From contig NZ_JAHTKP010000049.1 in NCBI RefSeq assembly GCF_019192735.1, positions 1 to 56,375 on the forward strand: DNA of 56,375 bases, written 5' to 3'. Below are positions 1 through 7,220 of this stretch, in pieces. The notes beneath the pieces are model-generated. The model worked only from the letters and a program-made list of their open reading frames with translations. It was not told the origin of the DNA and made no database searches. The first letter of the stretch is position 1. Every line of letters starts with the position of its first letter. The position numbers and the translations under genes were made by a program. Source of the DNA: Kitasatospora aureofaciens (GTDB lineage Bacteria; Actinomycetota; Actinomycetes; Streptomycetales; Streptomycetaceae).

Positions 1-423
1 GACCACCGAGGCGTCGTTCTCGAAGCCGTCGATGTCGTAGACCGGGACGTCCACCGACTGGTCCACGCCGCCGCCGAGCTGCCACTGCCAGGCGAGGCCC
101 GGGGTGGGCTGCCAGCGGGCGCCGGACGGCGGCGGGGCGGTGGTGCTGCCCGGGGTGCCCGGGGCCGAGGACGTGGCCGGGGCGGACGGCGTGCCGGTCG
201 CCGCGGGCGTGGTGGGCGTGCCGGGGGTGGCCGGGGTGCTGGGGGCGTCGGTGGCGCTCGGGGTCCCGGGTGTACCGGGGGCTGTTGCCACGGGCGAGTT
301 GCTCGGGGAGTCCTCGGCCGACGGGCTGTTGTCGTCCCCCGAGCCGGAGCTGCTGCACGAGGTGGCCAGCAGGGCGGTGGTGAGGGCGACGGCGGCCAGT
401 AAGGGCCGGGTACGGCGGTTCAC
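1..423 (-). CDS. GH114-like lipoprotein, endo-alpha-1,4-polygalactosaminidase family (partial, 3' end off the window)
   Basis: The first 141 residues are visible. A GTG start lies behind a CGGAG ribosome site, followed by a short basic lipoprotein signal with lipobox LATSC and a long Pro/Thr/Ala/Ser linker (about residues 30-105). The start of a catalytic domain follows, with WQWQLGGGVDQSVDVPVYDI, the opening typical of the GH114 / TM1410 family (Aspergillus Ega3, PelA hydrolase domain). Such enzymes cut alpha-1,4-linked galactosamine polymers. The lipobox suggests an enzyme tethered outside the membrane on a flexible stalk. It begins 22 nt after the spherulin-4 gene and is probably in the same operon. 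The catalytic acids lie beyond the window, so activity cannot be judged. Family call fairly sure; substrate inferred from context. Confidence 0.72.
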   Translation of the reverse strand, partial: MNRRTRPLLAAVALTTALLATSCSSSGSGDDNSPSAEDSPSNSPVATAPGTPGTPSATDAPSTPATPGTPTTPAATGTPSAPATSSAPGTPGSTTAPPPSGARWQPTPGLAWQWQLGGGVDQSVDVPVYDIDGFENDASVV

Positions 424-445
424 GGTTGTCGAACTCCGGATCTGG

Positions 446-1138
446 TCAGGTCAGTTCAGCGGCGGTCAGACCGTGGGGAAGGGTGCTCCAGGGGTTCTCC
501 CCGGAGCCCGGGACGGCGCAGCCGACGCCGGCCCGTCGGGCGGCGATCAGCGCGGTGACGTCCGGTGCCTGGTAGGCCGGGACGTCGTACACCAGGTGGC
601 AGAAGCGGGAGGCCGCGTGGCGGCCGGTCCACAGCGGGAGGGTCATCTCGCGATAGGACTCCCAGGTGCCCTCGAAGGTGACCAGCAGGTCGGCCAGACC
701 GACCTCGGCGTACCCCGGGTCCGGGTGCTGGCCGTGGCCGAACACGACGGTGCCGCAGCCGGCCGCCCTGGCCGCCGTGGCCAGCCGCCGGTAGTGCGCC
801 AACGCGCCCGGGTGGCAGGCGACTTGATCGAAATAGACGCCGGTGATGCCATGTCGCTGACGATACGTCAAAATGTCGGCCACCACGGCCGCGTGGGGCC
901 GTCGGCCGTAATCGGTGTCGGTGTAGCCGACCAACGGCAGGCCGGCCGCGCGGAGTTCCTCCGCGGCTTCGGCGAAGACGTTGTCCGGGGTCTCGCCCGG
1001 GCCGTCGGCGAGGTTGAGCACGACGGCGGCGATCCGGCCGGGGTCGGCGGCGGCGACCGCCCGCCAGGCCGCCGGGTCCACCGCGGGGTGGACGTACAGC
1101 GGCACCAGCAGGCGGCCGTCGGAGGTGGTCCCGGTCAT
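446..1138 (-). CDS. Spherulin-4 family glycoside hydrolase (GH135/Sph3-like)
   Basis: This is a 230-residue protein with the spherulin-4 layout. It has an opening strand LLVPLYVHP, then VVLNLADGPG, GLPLVGYTDTDYG, GITGVYFDQ (about residue 125) and LLVTFEGTWESY (about residue 165). The acidic residues after the FD and FEG motifs sit where the TIM-barrel catalytic acids of Sph3 (GH135, N-acetylgalactosaminidase of fungal GAG synthesis) are expected. No signal peptide is seen, unlike fungal Sph3, so it may act inside the cell or leave by another route. The ATG overlaps the TGA of the epimerase gene upstream (ATGA), so the two are translationally coupled. Substrate alpha-1,4-GalNAc polymer is inferred from the neighbours. 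Confidence 0.75.
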   Translation of the reverse strand: MTGTTSDGRLLVPLYVHPAVDPAAWRAVAAADPGRIAAVVLNLADGPGETPDNVFAEAAEELRAAGLPLVGYTDTDYGRRPHAAVVADILTYRQRHGITGVYFDQVACHPGALAHYRRLATAARAAGCGTVVFGHGQHPDPGYAEVGLADLLVTFEGTWESYREMTLPLWTGRHAASRFCHLVYDVPAYQAPDVTALIAARRAGVGCAVPGSGENPWSTLPHGLTAAELT

Positions 1139-2049
1139 CCGACGACCGGGTCGGAGCCGGGCTCGGTGCTGAGCCAGAGGTCGCGCAGGGTGTCGGCGAG
1201 GTCGGTCTCCGGGTGCCAGCCGAGCTCCCGGGCGGCGGCCGACACGTCGGCCTGCTGCCAGGAGACCGCGGCCGAACGCTCGGAGCCCGCCCCGCTCTCG
1301 TCGATCCGGCCGGTGAAGCCGGCCGCCGCGACCAGGCCGTCGGCGATCGCCCGGACCGGCTTGGCCTGCCCGGAGGCGAGGTTGAGCACCCGGGGGAGCG
1401 GACGGTCCGCGGCGGTGGCCAGGCCGACCGCGCGGGCGATGTCCCGGGCGTCGACGAAGTCGCGGTAGGCGGAGAGGTCCCCGACCTTCACGACGCCGTC
1501 GGCGCCCTCCGGGGCCACCCGGCGCAGCTCGGCGGCGAGCCGGCCGGGCAGCGAGCCCGCCGGTGCCCCCGGGCCGACCGGGTTGAACACCCGCAGCACC
1601 ACCGCGTCCAGCGGCGCGCCGGCCACCGCGAGGGAGCCGGCCAGCTTGGTCGCGCCGTACACGCCGACAGGGCGGGCGTCGGCCTCCTCGGACAGCGAGC
1701 TGCCCGACTCGCAGACGCCGTACTCGCCGGCCGAACCGATGTGCACCAGCCGGGTCTTCGGGGCGCCGAGCTGCAGCGCCTCGCAGAGCACGGCCGGACC
1801 GCGTGCGTTCACCTCGGCGAGCTTGACCGCGCTGCCGGCCACCGCGCCGGCGAAGTTGACCACCACGTCGGGGGCCAGCGCGGCCAGTTCCTCGCCGAGC
1901 AGGCCGGCCTGGGCGGTGGCCAGGTCCAGCCGGAGGTCGTGAGTGGGCCGCCGGCCCGCGGTCAGCACGGTGGCGCCGGGCAGTGACCGCAGGACGGCGG
2001 TGGCGTGGCGGCCGAGGAAGCCGTCGCCGCCGAGAAGCAGGATCCTCAC
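1135..2049 (-). CDS. NAD-dependent sugar-nucleotide epimerase/dehydratase (extended SDR)
   Basis: This 304-residue extended SDR has an N-terminal Rossmann motif GGDGFLG (residues 7-13) and a catalytic YGATK (Tyr-x3-Lys, about residue 130). The substrate-side segment reads LRVFNPVGPG. The start is GTG, overlapping the stop of the nucleotidyltransferase gene (GTGA), and its own stop overlaps the next ATG, so it is in the middle of a tightly coupled operon. The family acts on UDP-, dTDP- or GDP-sugars. In this cluster a C4 epimerisation making UDP-Gal/GalNAc (the role of Uge3 in fungi) is the obvious guess, but sequence alone does not fix the substrate. Confidence 0.8.
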   Translation of the reverse strand: MRILLLGGDGFLGRHATAVLRSLPGATVLTAGRRPTHDLRLDLATAQAGLLGEELAALAPDVVVNFAGAVAGSAVKLAEVNARGPAVLCEALQLGAPKTRLVHIGSAGEYGVCESGSSLSEEADARPVGVYGATKLAGSLAVAGAPLDAVVLRVFNPVGPGAPAGSLPGRLAAELRRVAPEGADGVVKVGDLSAYRDFVDARDIARAVGLATAADRPLPRVLNLASGQAKPVRAIADGLVAAAGFTGRIDESGAGSERSAAVSWQQADVSAAARELGWHPETDLADTLRDLWLSTEPGSDPVVG

Positions 2050-2873
2050 GCGGCCCGTCCGTCGCTCTCGGTGCCCGCGGTGGCGGGCGCCTCGACGTCG
2101 TCCTGGGCGGTGCGGGCGGCCGGGATCGGCAGCTCCGCGACGCTCAAGGCGGCGCCGGTGGTCTCGAAGGGCATGAGGACCGAACGGTTGGTCGCGAACT
2201 CGGAGTTGGCCCGGTCGTAGTCGTCCGGGCGGCCGATGTCCAGCCAGTAGCCGCCGAAGTCGTAGGAGGACGGCGGGGTCTTGGCGGCCAGCAGGTCGAG
2301 CACCAGCTCGTCGAAGCCCAGCGGCAGGCCGGGGGTGTACTTGGCGAGCGCGGAGCGGGACACGCCGTACACGCCCATCGAGACGCGGTAGTCGATGCTC
2401 GGCTTCTCCTGGAAGCCGGTGATGCTGCCGGCTTCGGTGGTCAGCACACCGAAGTCGATCTTGACCTGGCGGGCGTAGGTGGCGATGGTCAGCGGCGCGC
2501 CGGACCCCTCGTGGTGCTTGAGCACCCCGGCGAAGTCCAGGTCGGTCAGGATGTCGCCGTTCATCACCAGGAAGTGCTCGGGCAGCCGGTCCTGCATGGT
2601 GAGCAGCGGGCCCATGGTGCCGAGCGGGCTGTCCTCGACGGCGTAGCCGACCCGCAGGCCCCACTGGGAGCCGTTGCCGACGTACGCGCGGATGATGTGG
2701 CCGAGGTGGCCGATGGCCAGGGTGACGGTCTTGAAGCCCGCGGCGGCGAGCTGGCGCATCACGATCTCCAGGATCGCGTGCTGGTCGCCGATCGGGACGA
2801 GCGGCTTGGGGAGCGCGGTGGTGTACGGGCGGAGACGGACGCCCTTACCGCCGGCCAGGATCACTGCATGCAT
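2046..2873 (-). CDS. Sugar-1-phosphate nucleotidyltransferase (NDP-sugar pyrophosphorylase)
   Basis: This 275-residue protein begins MHAVILAGGKGVRLRPYT, the nucleotide-binding signature of the RmlA/GlmU-N/mannose-1-P guanylyltransferase family. LPKPLVPIGD follows (the signature lysine), then a metal-binding MNGDILTDLDF and FGGYWLDIGRPDDY near the C-terminus. It should join a sugar-1-phosphate to an NTP to give the activated donor or its precursor. It lacks the left-handed helix repeats of GlmU, so it makes only the nucleotide transfer. Its last 40 residues are a low-complexity Ala-rich tail. It lies 72 nt downstream of the LegB-like gene and is coupled (GTGA) to the epimerase. Confidence 0.85.
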   Translation of the reverse strand: MHAVILAGGKGVRLRPYTTALPKPLVPIGDQHAILEIVMRQLAAAGFKTVTLAIGHLGHIIRAYVGNGSQWGLRVGYAVEDSPLGTMGPLLTMQDRLPEHFLVMNGDILTDLDFAGVLKHHEGSGAPLTIATYARQVKIDFGVLTTEAGSITGFQEKPSIDYRVSMGVYGVSRSALAKYTPGLPLGFDELVLDLLAAKTPPSSYDFGGYWLDIGRPDDYDRANSEFATNRSVLMPFETTGAALSVAELPIPAARTAQDDVEAPATAGTESDGRAA

Positions 2874-2945
2874 GGTGTTTCCCCCACGGAAAGAAGTGCA
2901 GGACGCGAACCTTGAAAACCAGGGCTGGCAAGATCGGTACAGCGG

Positions 2946-3938
2946 TCAGACGTTGTAGATGTCGGTCTTGTAGCGGGCCAGGTTGGCCGGGTCCCGGAAG
3001 AACTCGATGGTCTGCTCCAGGCCCTGCTCCAGCGTGAACCGGGGCGCCCAGCCGGTGGCGCCCCGCAGCTTGGTGGCGTCCGCGACCAGGCGCATGACCT
3101 CGGAGTTGGTCGGACGGATGCGCTGCTCGTCCTCCTTCACCACCAGGTCGACGCCCATCAGCTTGCCGACCAGGGTGACCAGGTCGCCGACCGAGATCTC
3201 GCCGCCGGTGCCGGCGTTGAAGGTCTTGCCGACCACGGTGTCGGCAGGCGCGGTGCCGACCGTGCGGAAGGCGTTCGCGGTGTCCTTCACGAACATGAAG
3301 TCACGGGTCGGACGCAGGTCGCCGAGGGTGATCTCGGTCTCGCCGGCCGCGACCTGGGCGATCACGGTCGGGATGACGGCGCGCATCGACTGGCGCGGGC
3401 CGAAGGTGTTGAACGGGCGCAGGGTGACGACCGGGGTCTCGAAGCTGGCGTGGTAGCTGTCGGCCAGCCGGTCCCCACCGGCCTTCGAGGCGGCGTACGG
3501 GGACTGGGTGTTGATCGGGTGTTCCTCGGTGATCGGCACGGTCTGCGCGGTGCCGTAGGTCTCGCTGGTGGAGGTGTGCACCAGGCGCGGGATCTCCAGG
3601 TGGCGCACCGCCTCCAGCACGTTCAGGGTGCCGGTGACGTTGGTGTCGACGTACGAGTGCGGGGCTCGGTAGGAGTACGGGATGGCGATCAGGGCGGCCA
3701 GGTGGTACACCGCCTCGGTGCCCTTGACCAGGTCGTTGACCGAGCCCGGGTCCCGGACGTCGCCGAGGACGATCTCGACCGAGTCCAGGACCTCCTTGGA
3801 CAGGGTCTCCAGCCAGCCGAAGGAGGAGAAGGAGTTGTACTGGACCATCGCGCGGACGTGGTGACCGTCGGCGACCAGGGTCTCGACGAGGTGGGAGCCG
3901 ATGAAGCCCTCGGCTCCGGTAACCGCGACGCTGCTCAT
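2946..3938 (-). CDS. LegB-like NAD-dependent sugar-nucleotide 4,6-dehydratase/epimerase
   Basis: This 330-residue extended SDR opens VAVTGAEGFIGSHLVE with the Rossmann Gly motif, then VRAMVQYNSFSSFGWLE, a segment typical of the LegB/WbmH branch of sugar-nucleotide 4,6-dehydratases. The catalytic region is TSETYG then YAASK (Tyr-x3-Lys, about residue 148), followed by LRPFNTFGPRQSMRAVIP and LGDLRPTRDFMFVKDT. Family members oxidise C4 of a UDP- or GDP-hexosamine or hexose and dehydrate or epimerise it. No other legionaminate genes are present, so its product probably feeds the exopolysaccharide locus. A gap of 129 nt separates it from the membrane-protein gene upstream. Confidence 0.8.
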   Translation of the reverse strand: MSSVAVTGAEGFIGSHLVETLVADGHHVRAMVQYNSFSSFGWLETLSKEVLDSVEIVLGDVRDPGSVNDLVKGTEAVYHLAALIAIPYSYRAPHSYVDTNVTGTLNVLEAVRHLEIPRLVHTSTSETYGTAQTVPITEEHPINTQSPYAASKAGGDRLADSYHASFETPVVTLRPFNTFGPRQSMRAVIPTVIAQVAAGETEITLGDLRPTRDFMFVKDTANAFRTVGTAPADTVVGKTFNAGTGGEISVGDLVTLVGKLMGVDLVVKEDEQRIRPTNSEVMRLVADATKLRGATGWAPRFTLEQGLEQTIEFFRDPANLARYKTDIYNV

Positions 3939-4067
3939 GCGTGATTCGCTTTCTCGTTCTCGGGGGCGGCCGGGCGCTCTGTGGTGGCCCGGCCGGCGTG
4001 AACCGGCTCTCGCCGGTGACAGGTGTTCAGCTGTGCACGTGGTTCGGTCGTGCGTGTGTTCCGGTGT

Positions 4068-5597
4068 TCAGCGGTGCTGGGTGGTGCGGCCGAGCACGGG
4101 CCCGGCGATGGCGGTGAGGACGAAGGCGGCCGCCCCGCAGCCGATCAGCTGCAGGAGGGTCGGATCCACACCGGTCAGCAGCCCGGCGCTCTCGGCACCC
4201 GCGGCGGCCAGACAGATGAGGGCGGTGCTCCAGCTCAGCCCGAAGGCGTTCAGCAGCAGCGCCAGCCAGAGTGAGCCGCCGAGGAGGAGCAGCGCGCCGA
4301 GCTGCGGGACGCCGAGCGCGGGGGCGCCGGGCCACAGGACGGTCGCGGCGGCGTCCAGCGCGGCCACGGTGGTGAGGTAGATGAAGAGGCAGCCGAGCAG
4401 CACTCCGCCGGTCCGGCGGACGAACTCGCCCGAGGTGTGGCTGACCCGCAGCGCGGCGACGGCCATCGCCCGGTAGCGGAAGAGCAGCCACTCGGCGAGC
4501 CCGAGGCTGAGCGTCAGCGCGATCATGGCCGGGCCGGTCGGCGTGGTGTGCGCGCCGTGCGCGGCACCGGTTTTGACCGCCTCGTGGATGGTCACGCCGA
4601 GGCCGGCGATCAGGGTGAGGGTGCCGCAGGCCAGGCCGAACAGCAGGTGCGGGATCTCCTGGCGGAGCTGCAGCCTCACCGTGACGGCGTCCTTGTCCTT
4701 GGCGTCCTTGTCGCCGCGGATGCAGTCGACCAGCTCCCGGACGGCCAGGCCGACCGCGAGCACCAGCGAGGACAGCAGCACCACGGTCCGGACGACCTGC
4801 GGGACGTCCACCGCGAGCACCACGCCCGCGCCGACGGAGGCCGGCGCCAGCGCCAGCAGCAGGAACTTCTCCCGCCCGAGCACCAGCAGCACGGTCGCCG
4901 CGCCCAGGTAGGCGGACTGCCCGGCGGCGAAGTACAGCGAGCCGCGCGGCCCGCCGACCACGTACGCCGCGGTGGCGGCGATCAGCGCGCCGATCGGGGC
5001 ACCGATGCTCAGGCAGATCGCGGACTCCCGGCGCCGTAGCCGGCTGAGCCAGCGGTACGCGCGGTGCGCGAGCGCCTGGTTGAAGGCCCAGCTGGCGACC
5101 GTCGCGACCGTGAGCGCGAGCATGCCGGAGGGCAGGCCGAAGCGCATCCGAGTGGCCGCGAACAGGTTGGCGCCGAGCAGGTAGCCGAGCCCTGGCAGGG
5201 CGAACACCAGGCCGCGCACGACGCAGCGCCAGGGATCGGCCCGCCAGGGGTTGGCGAACTCGGAGCTCGGGCCGGGGTAGCGCCGCTCGACCTTCTCGAA
5301 CAGCTCCTCGGCGACGGTGAACGCGTCGGGCCGGCCGTACAGGAGTGCGGCCTGCTCGTCGGAGAGGCCGTCGGACTCCAGGAAGGCCGCGATCTCGAAG
5401 GGGTGGACGGCATCGGCGCAGATGTCGTGCAGCCGCTCGGCGAGTTCGTCCAGCGGGTCCGCGGAGAGGCCGAGCTCCTCCGCGGGCTCCGGCTGGGCCG
5501 GCAGCACCGGACGGCGGCGCTTGAGCGGCAGGGTGCGCAGCTGCATCGTCCGGTCGGCGCCGGCCTCGTCGGGAACCAGACGAATGGGACCGCTCAC
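4068..5597 (-). CDS. Large polytopic membrane protein of the exopolysaccharide operon, candidate exporter
   Basis: This 509-residue protein has a charged cytoplasmic N-terminal region (about residues 1-125, containing RRRRPVLP-like basic patches and an acidic helical segment). About 11-12 hydrophobic segments follow to the C-terminus, with a basic cytoplasmic loop near residues 255-275 (RGDKDAKDKDAVTVRL). I do not recognise a named family. The GTG start overlaps the TGA of the PelF-like gene (GTGA), so the two proteins are made together. In Pel systems PelF works with the membrane protein PelG. Position and topology suggest that this protein plays the PelG/flippase role, but the sequence does not show the usual PelG N-terminus. 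Function is therefore an inference from context. Confidence 0.7.
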   Translation of the reverse strand: MSGPIRLVPDEAGADRTMQLRTLPLKRRRPVLPAQPEPAEELGLSADPLDELAERLHDICADAVHPFEIAAFLESDGLSDEQAALLYGRPDAFTVAEELFEKVERRYPGPSSEFANPWRADPWRCVVRGLVFALPGLGYLLGANLFAATRMRFGLPSGMLALTVATVASWAFNQALAHRAYRWLSRLRRRESAICLSIGAPIGALIAATAAYVVGGPRGSLYFAAGQSAYLGAATVLLVLGREKFLLLALAPASVGAGVVLAVDVPQVVRTVVLLSSLVLAVGLAVRELVDCIRGDKDAKDKDAVTVRLQLRQEIPHLLFGLACGTLTLIAGLGVTIHEAVKTGAAHGAHTTPTGPAMIALTLSLGLAEWLLFRYRAMAVAALRVSHTSGEFVRRTGGVLLGCLFIYLTTVAALDAAATVLWPGAPALGVPQLGALLLLGGSLWLALLLNAFGLSWSTALICLAAAGAESAGLLTGVDPTLLQLIGCGAAAFVLTAIAGPVLGRTTQHR

Positions 5598-7105
5598 GCG
5601 CCCACCTCGCTGGGCTGGGGCCGGGCGGCGGCGAGCTGCTGGTCCCAGTCGGTGGGGACGTTGTCGGTGACGGCCACCATGCCGTTCGGCATCCACCGGG
5701 CGGTGCCGAGGAGTTCGGTGTAGATGCCGCGGAAGCCGTCGATGTTCTGGCGGAGCGTGAACTGCTCGATGACCCGCAGCCGGGCCTGCTCGCCGAGCCG
5801 GCCGCGCCGCTCGGTGTCGCGCAGCAGCTCGATCGCGGCGGCGGCCATCGGCTCGGGCTCGCGCGGCGGGACGACCAGCCCGGTGTCGCCGACGGCCTCG
5901 CGCACGCCGCCCACGTCGGTGGAGACGGTCGCGCGGCCGCAGGACATCGCCTCGATCAGGGTGAACGGGAAGCCCTCGCTGATGCTGGAGAGCATGACCA
6001 CGTTGCCGGCCGCGTACGCGTCGGTGATGTCGGCGACGCGGCCCTCGAACGCCACCGCGTCGGCGATGCCGAGCTCGGCGGCCAGGGCTATGCAGCCGTC
6101 CCGGTACGCCTCGCCGCCCTTGGGCGTGCCCCCGAAGAGCCGCAGTCGCGCCTCGGGGATCTCGCGCCGGACGATGGCGAAGGCCCGGATCAGCGTCTCC
6201 AGGTCCTTGATCGGGTCGACCCGGCCGGCCCAGCTGAGGGTCGGGGTCTCCGGCTCGGGTCCGGCGGGCGGGAAGGCCGCCGGGTCCACGCCGTTGTAGA
6301 CGGTCCGGATGTTCTCGGACGGGGTGCCGCCGCGCTCCTCCCAGCGCCGGTTGTACCGGTTGCCGGGGGTGACGAGGGCGGCCTGCCGGTAGCTCTCCTC
6401 GGCGAGCATCCGGTAGAAGCCGAGCAGCAGCGCCTTGACCGGCCAGCGGTACGGGCCGGTGCGGTAGCCGAGGTAGCGCTCGCGCAGGTAGATGCCGTGC
6501 TCGGTGAGCAGGAACGGGACGCCGTACTGCTGAGCGGCGATCAGCCCGGGGAGGGTGGCGAGGCCGCCGCTGGCCGCGTGGGCGACACCGTCCGTCGGCG
6601 GCTCGACCGAGAGCGGACGCAGCGCGTGCTCCAGCAGGTCGGTGGCGTTCAGGGCGTCGTGGAGGGTCGGCCGGGAGACGGCCGTGGGGAGGTAGTCGCG
6701 GGTCCAGACGTGCTGGAGGGTGCGCAGGGCGCGCTCGCTGCGCAGCGCGGGGCTGAGCAGCCCGCGCCGGGCGAGGTCGGCGAAGCCGTACAGCTCGGTG
6801 CCGAAGTGGGTGGTGTAGACCGGATCGAGGATGGAGTGGAGGAACCGCTCGTACGCGTTGAGGAAGCGCCGCATCTCGCTGCCGCGCGGTGCCCTGGCCT
6901 CGGAGGCCGGGCCCCACAGCGGTGCGGTGGTGACGGACCGCACGTTGGCGGGCAGCTCCCAGGCCAGTGGTTCGTGACCGGTTCCGGTGACGGCGATGAC
7001 GTCGAAGTCGACGTCGGGCATGCCTTGAACGAGCTGGTCGCACCAGACGCTCACGCCGCCGTGCTGGTGCGGATACGTCCCCTCGGTGAGCAGGGTGACG
7101 CGCAT
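5594..7105 (-). CDS. pelF: PelF-like GT4 glycosyltransferase, cytosolic polymerase
   Basis: This 503-residue GT-B fold enzyme begins MRVTLLTEGTYPHQHGGVS, the N-terminal signature of PelF-type GT4 enzymes (DUF3492 region, about residues 1-270). The PelF hallmark TEHGIYLRER is at 201-210. The GT4 donor-site motif SEGFPFTLIEAM (E-x7-E) is at 376-387, followed by STDVGGVREAV. The ATG at 7105 was chosen over an upstream in-frame codon because it follows GGAGGGGGGACAGGAG and starts the conserved fold. PelF polymerises UDP-GalNAc/GlcNAc in Pel synthesis, and the fungal counterpart is Gtb3. It has no membrane segment, so it needs a membrane partner, presumably the coupled downstream protein. Confidence 0.88.
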   Translation of the reverse strand: MRVTLLTEGTYPHQHGGVSVWCDQLVQGMPDVDFDVIAVTGTGHEPLAWELPANVRSVTTAPLWGPASEARAPRGSEMRRFLNAYERFLHSILDPVYTTHFGTELYGFADLARRGLLSPALRSERALRTLQHVWTRDYLPTAVSRPTLHDALNATDLLEHALRPLSVEPPTDGVAHAASGGLATLPGLIAAQQYGVPFLLTEHGIYLRERYLGYRTGPYRWPVKALLLGFYRMLAEESYRQAALVTPGNRYNRRWEERGGTPSENIRTVYNGVDPAAFPPAGPEPETPTLSWAGRVDPIKDLETLIRAFAIVRREIPEARLRLFGGTPKGGEAYRDGCIALAAELGIADAVAFEGRVADITDAYAAGNVVMLSSISEGFPFTLIEAMSCGRATVSTDVGGVREAVGDTGLVVPPREPEPMAAAAIELLRDTERRGRLGEQARLRVIEQFTLRQNIDGFRGIYTELLGTARWMPNGMVAVTDNVPTDWDQQLAAARPQPSEVGA

Positions 7106-7220
7106 CTCCTGTCCCCCCTCCTGTTCTTGCGTCGGTTGTCCGGCCTGGGTGGCCGGAACGGGAGCCGTGGCAGGGCCGGGCCGGGTCGCCCGGCCCGGCC
7201 CCGCCATCGGGTCTTACGAG

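Noticed and set aside
104..1468. Long plus-strand frame over the exopolysaccharide genes
   Set aside because: It is a high-GC mirror of three well-supported minus-strand genes, with Arg/Gly/Val-rich composition and no ribosome site.
2946..3938. Legionaminic acid pathway suggested by the LegB-like gene
   Set aside because: No LegI/NeuB-type synthase, CMP-transferase or aminotransferase is nearby; the neighbours fit a Pel/GAG-like polymer instead.
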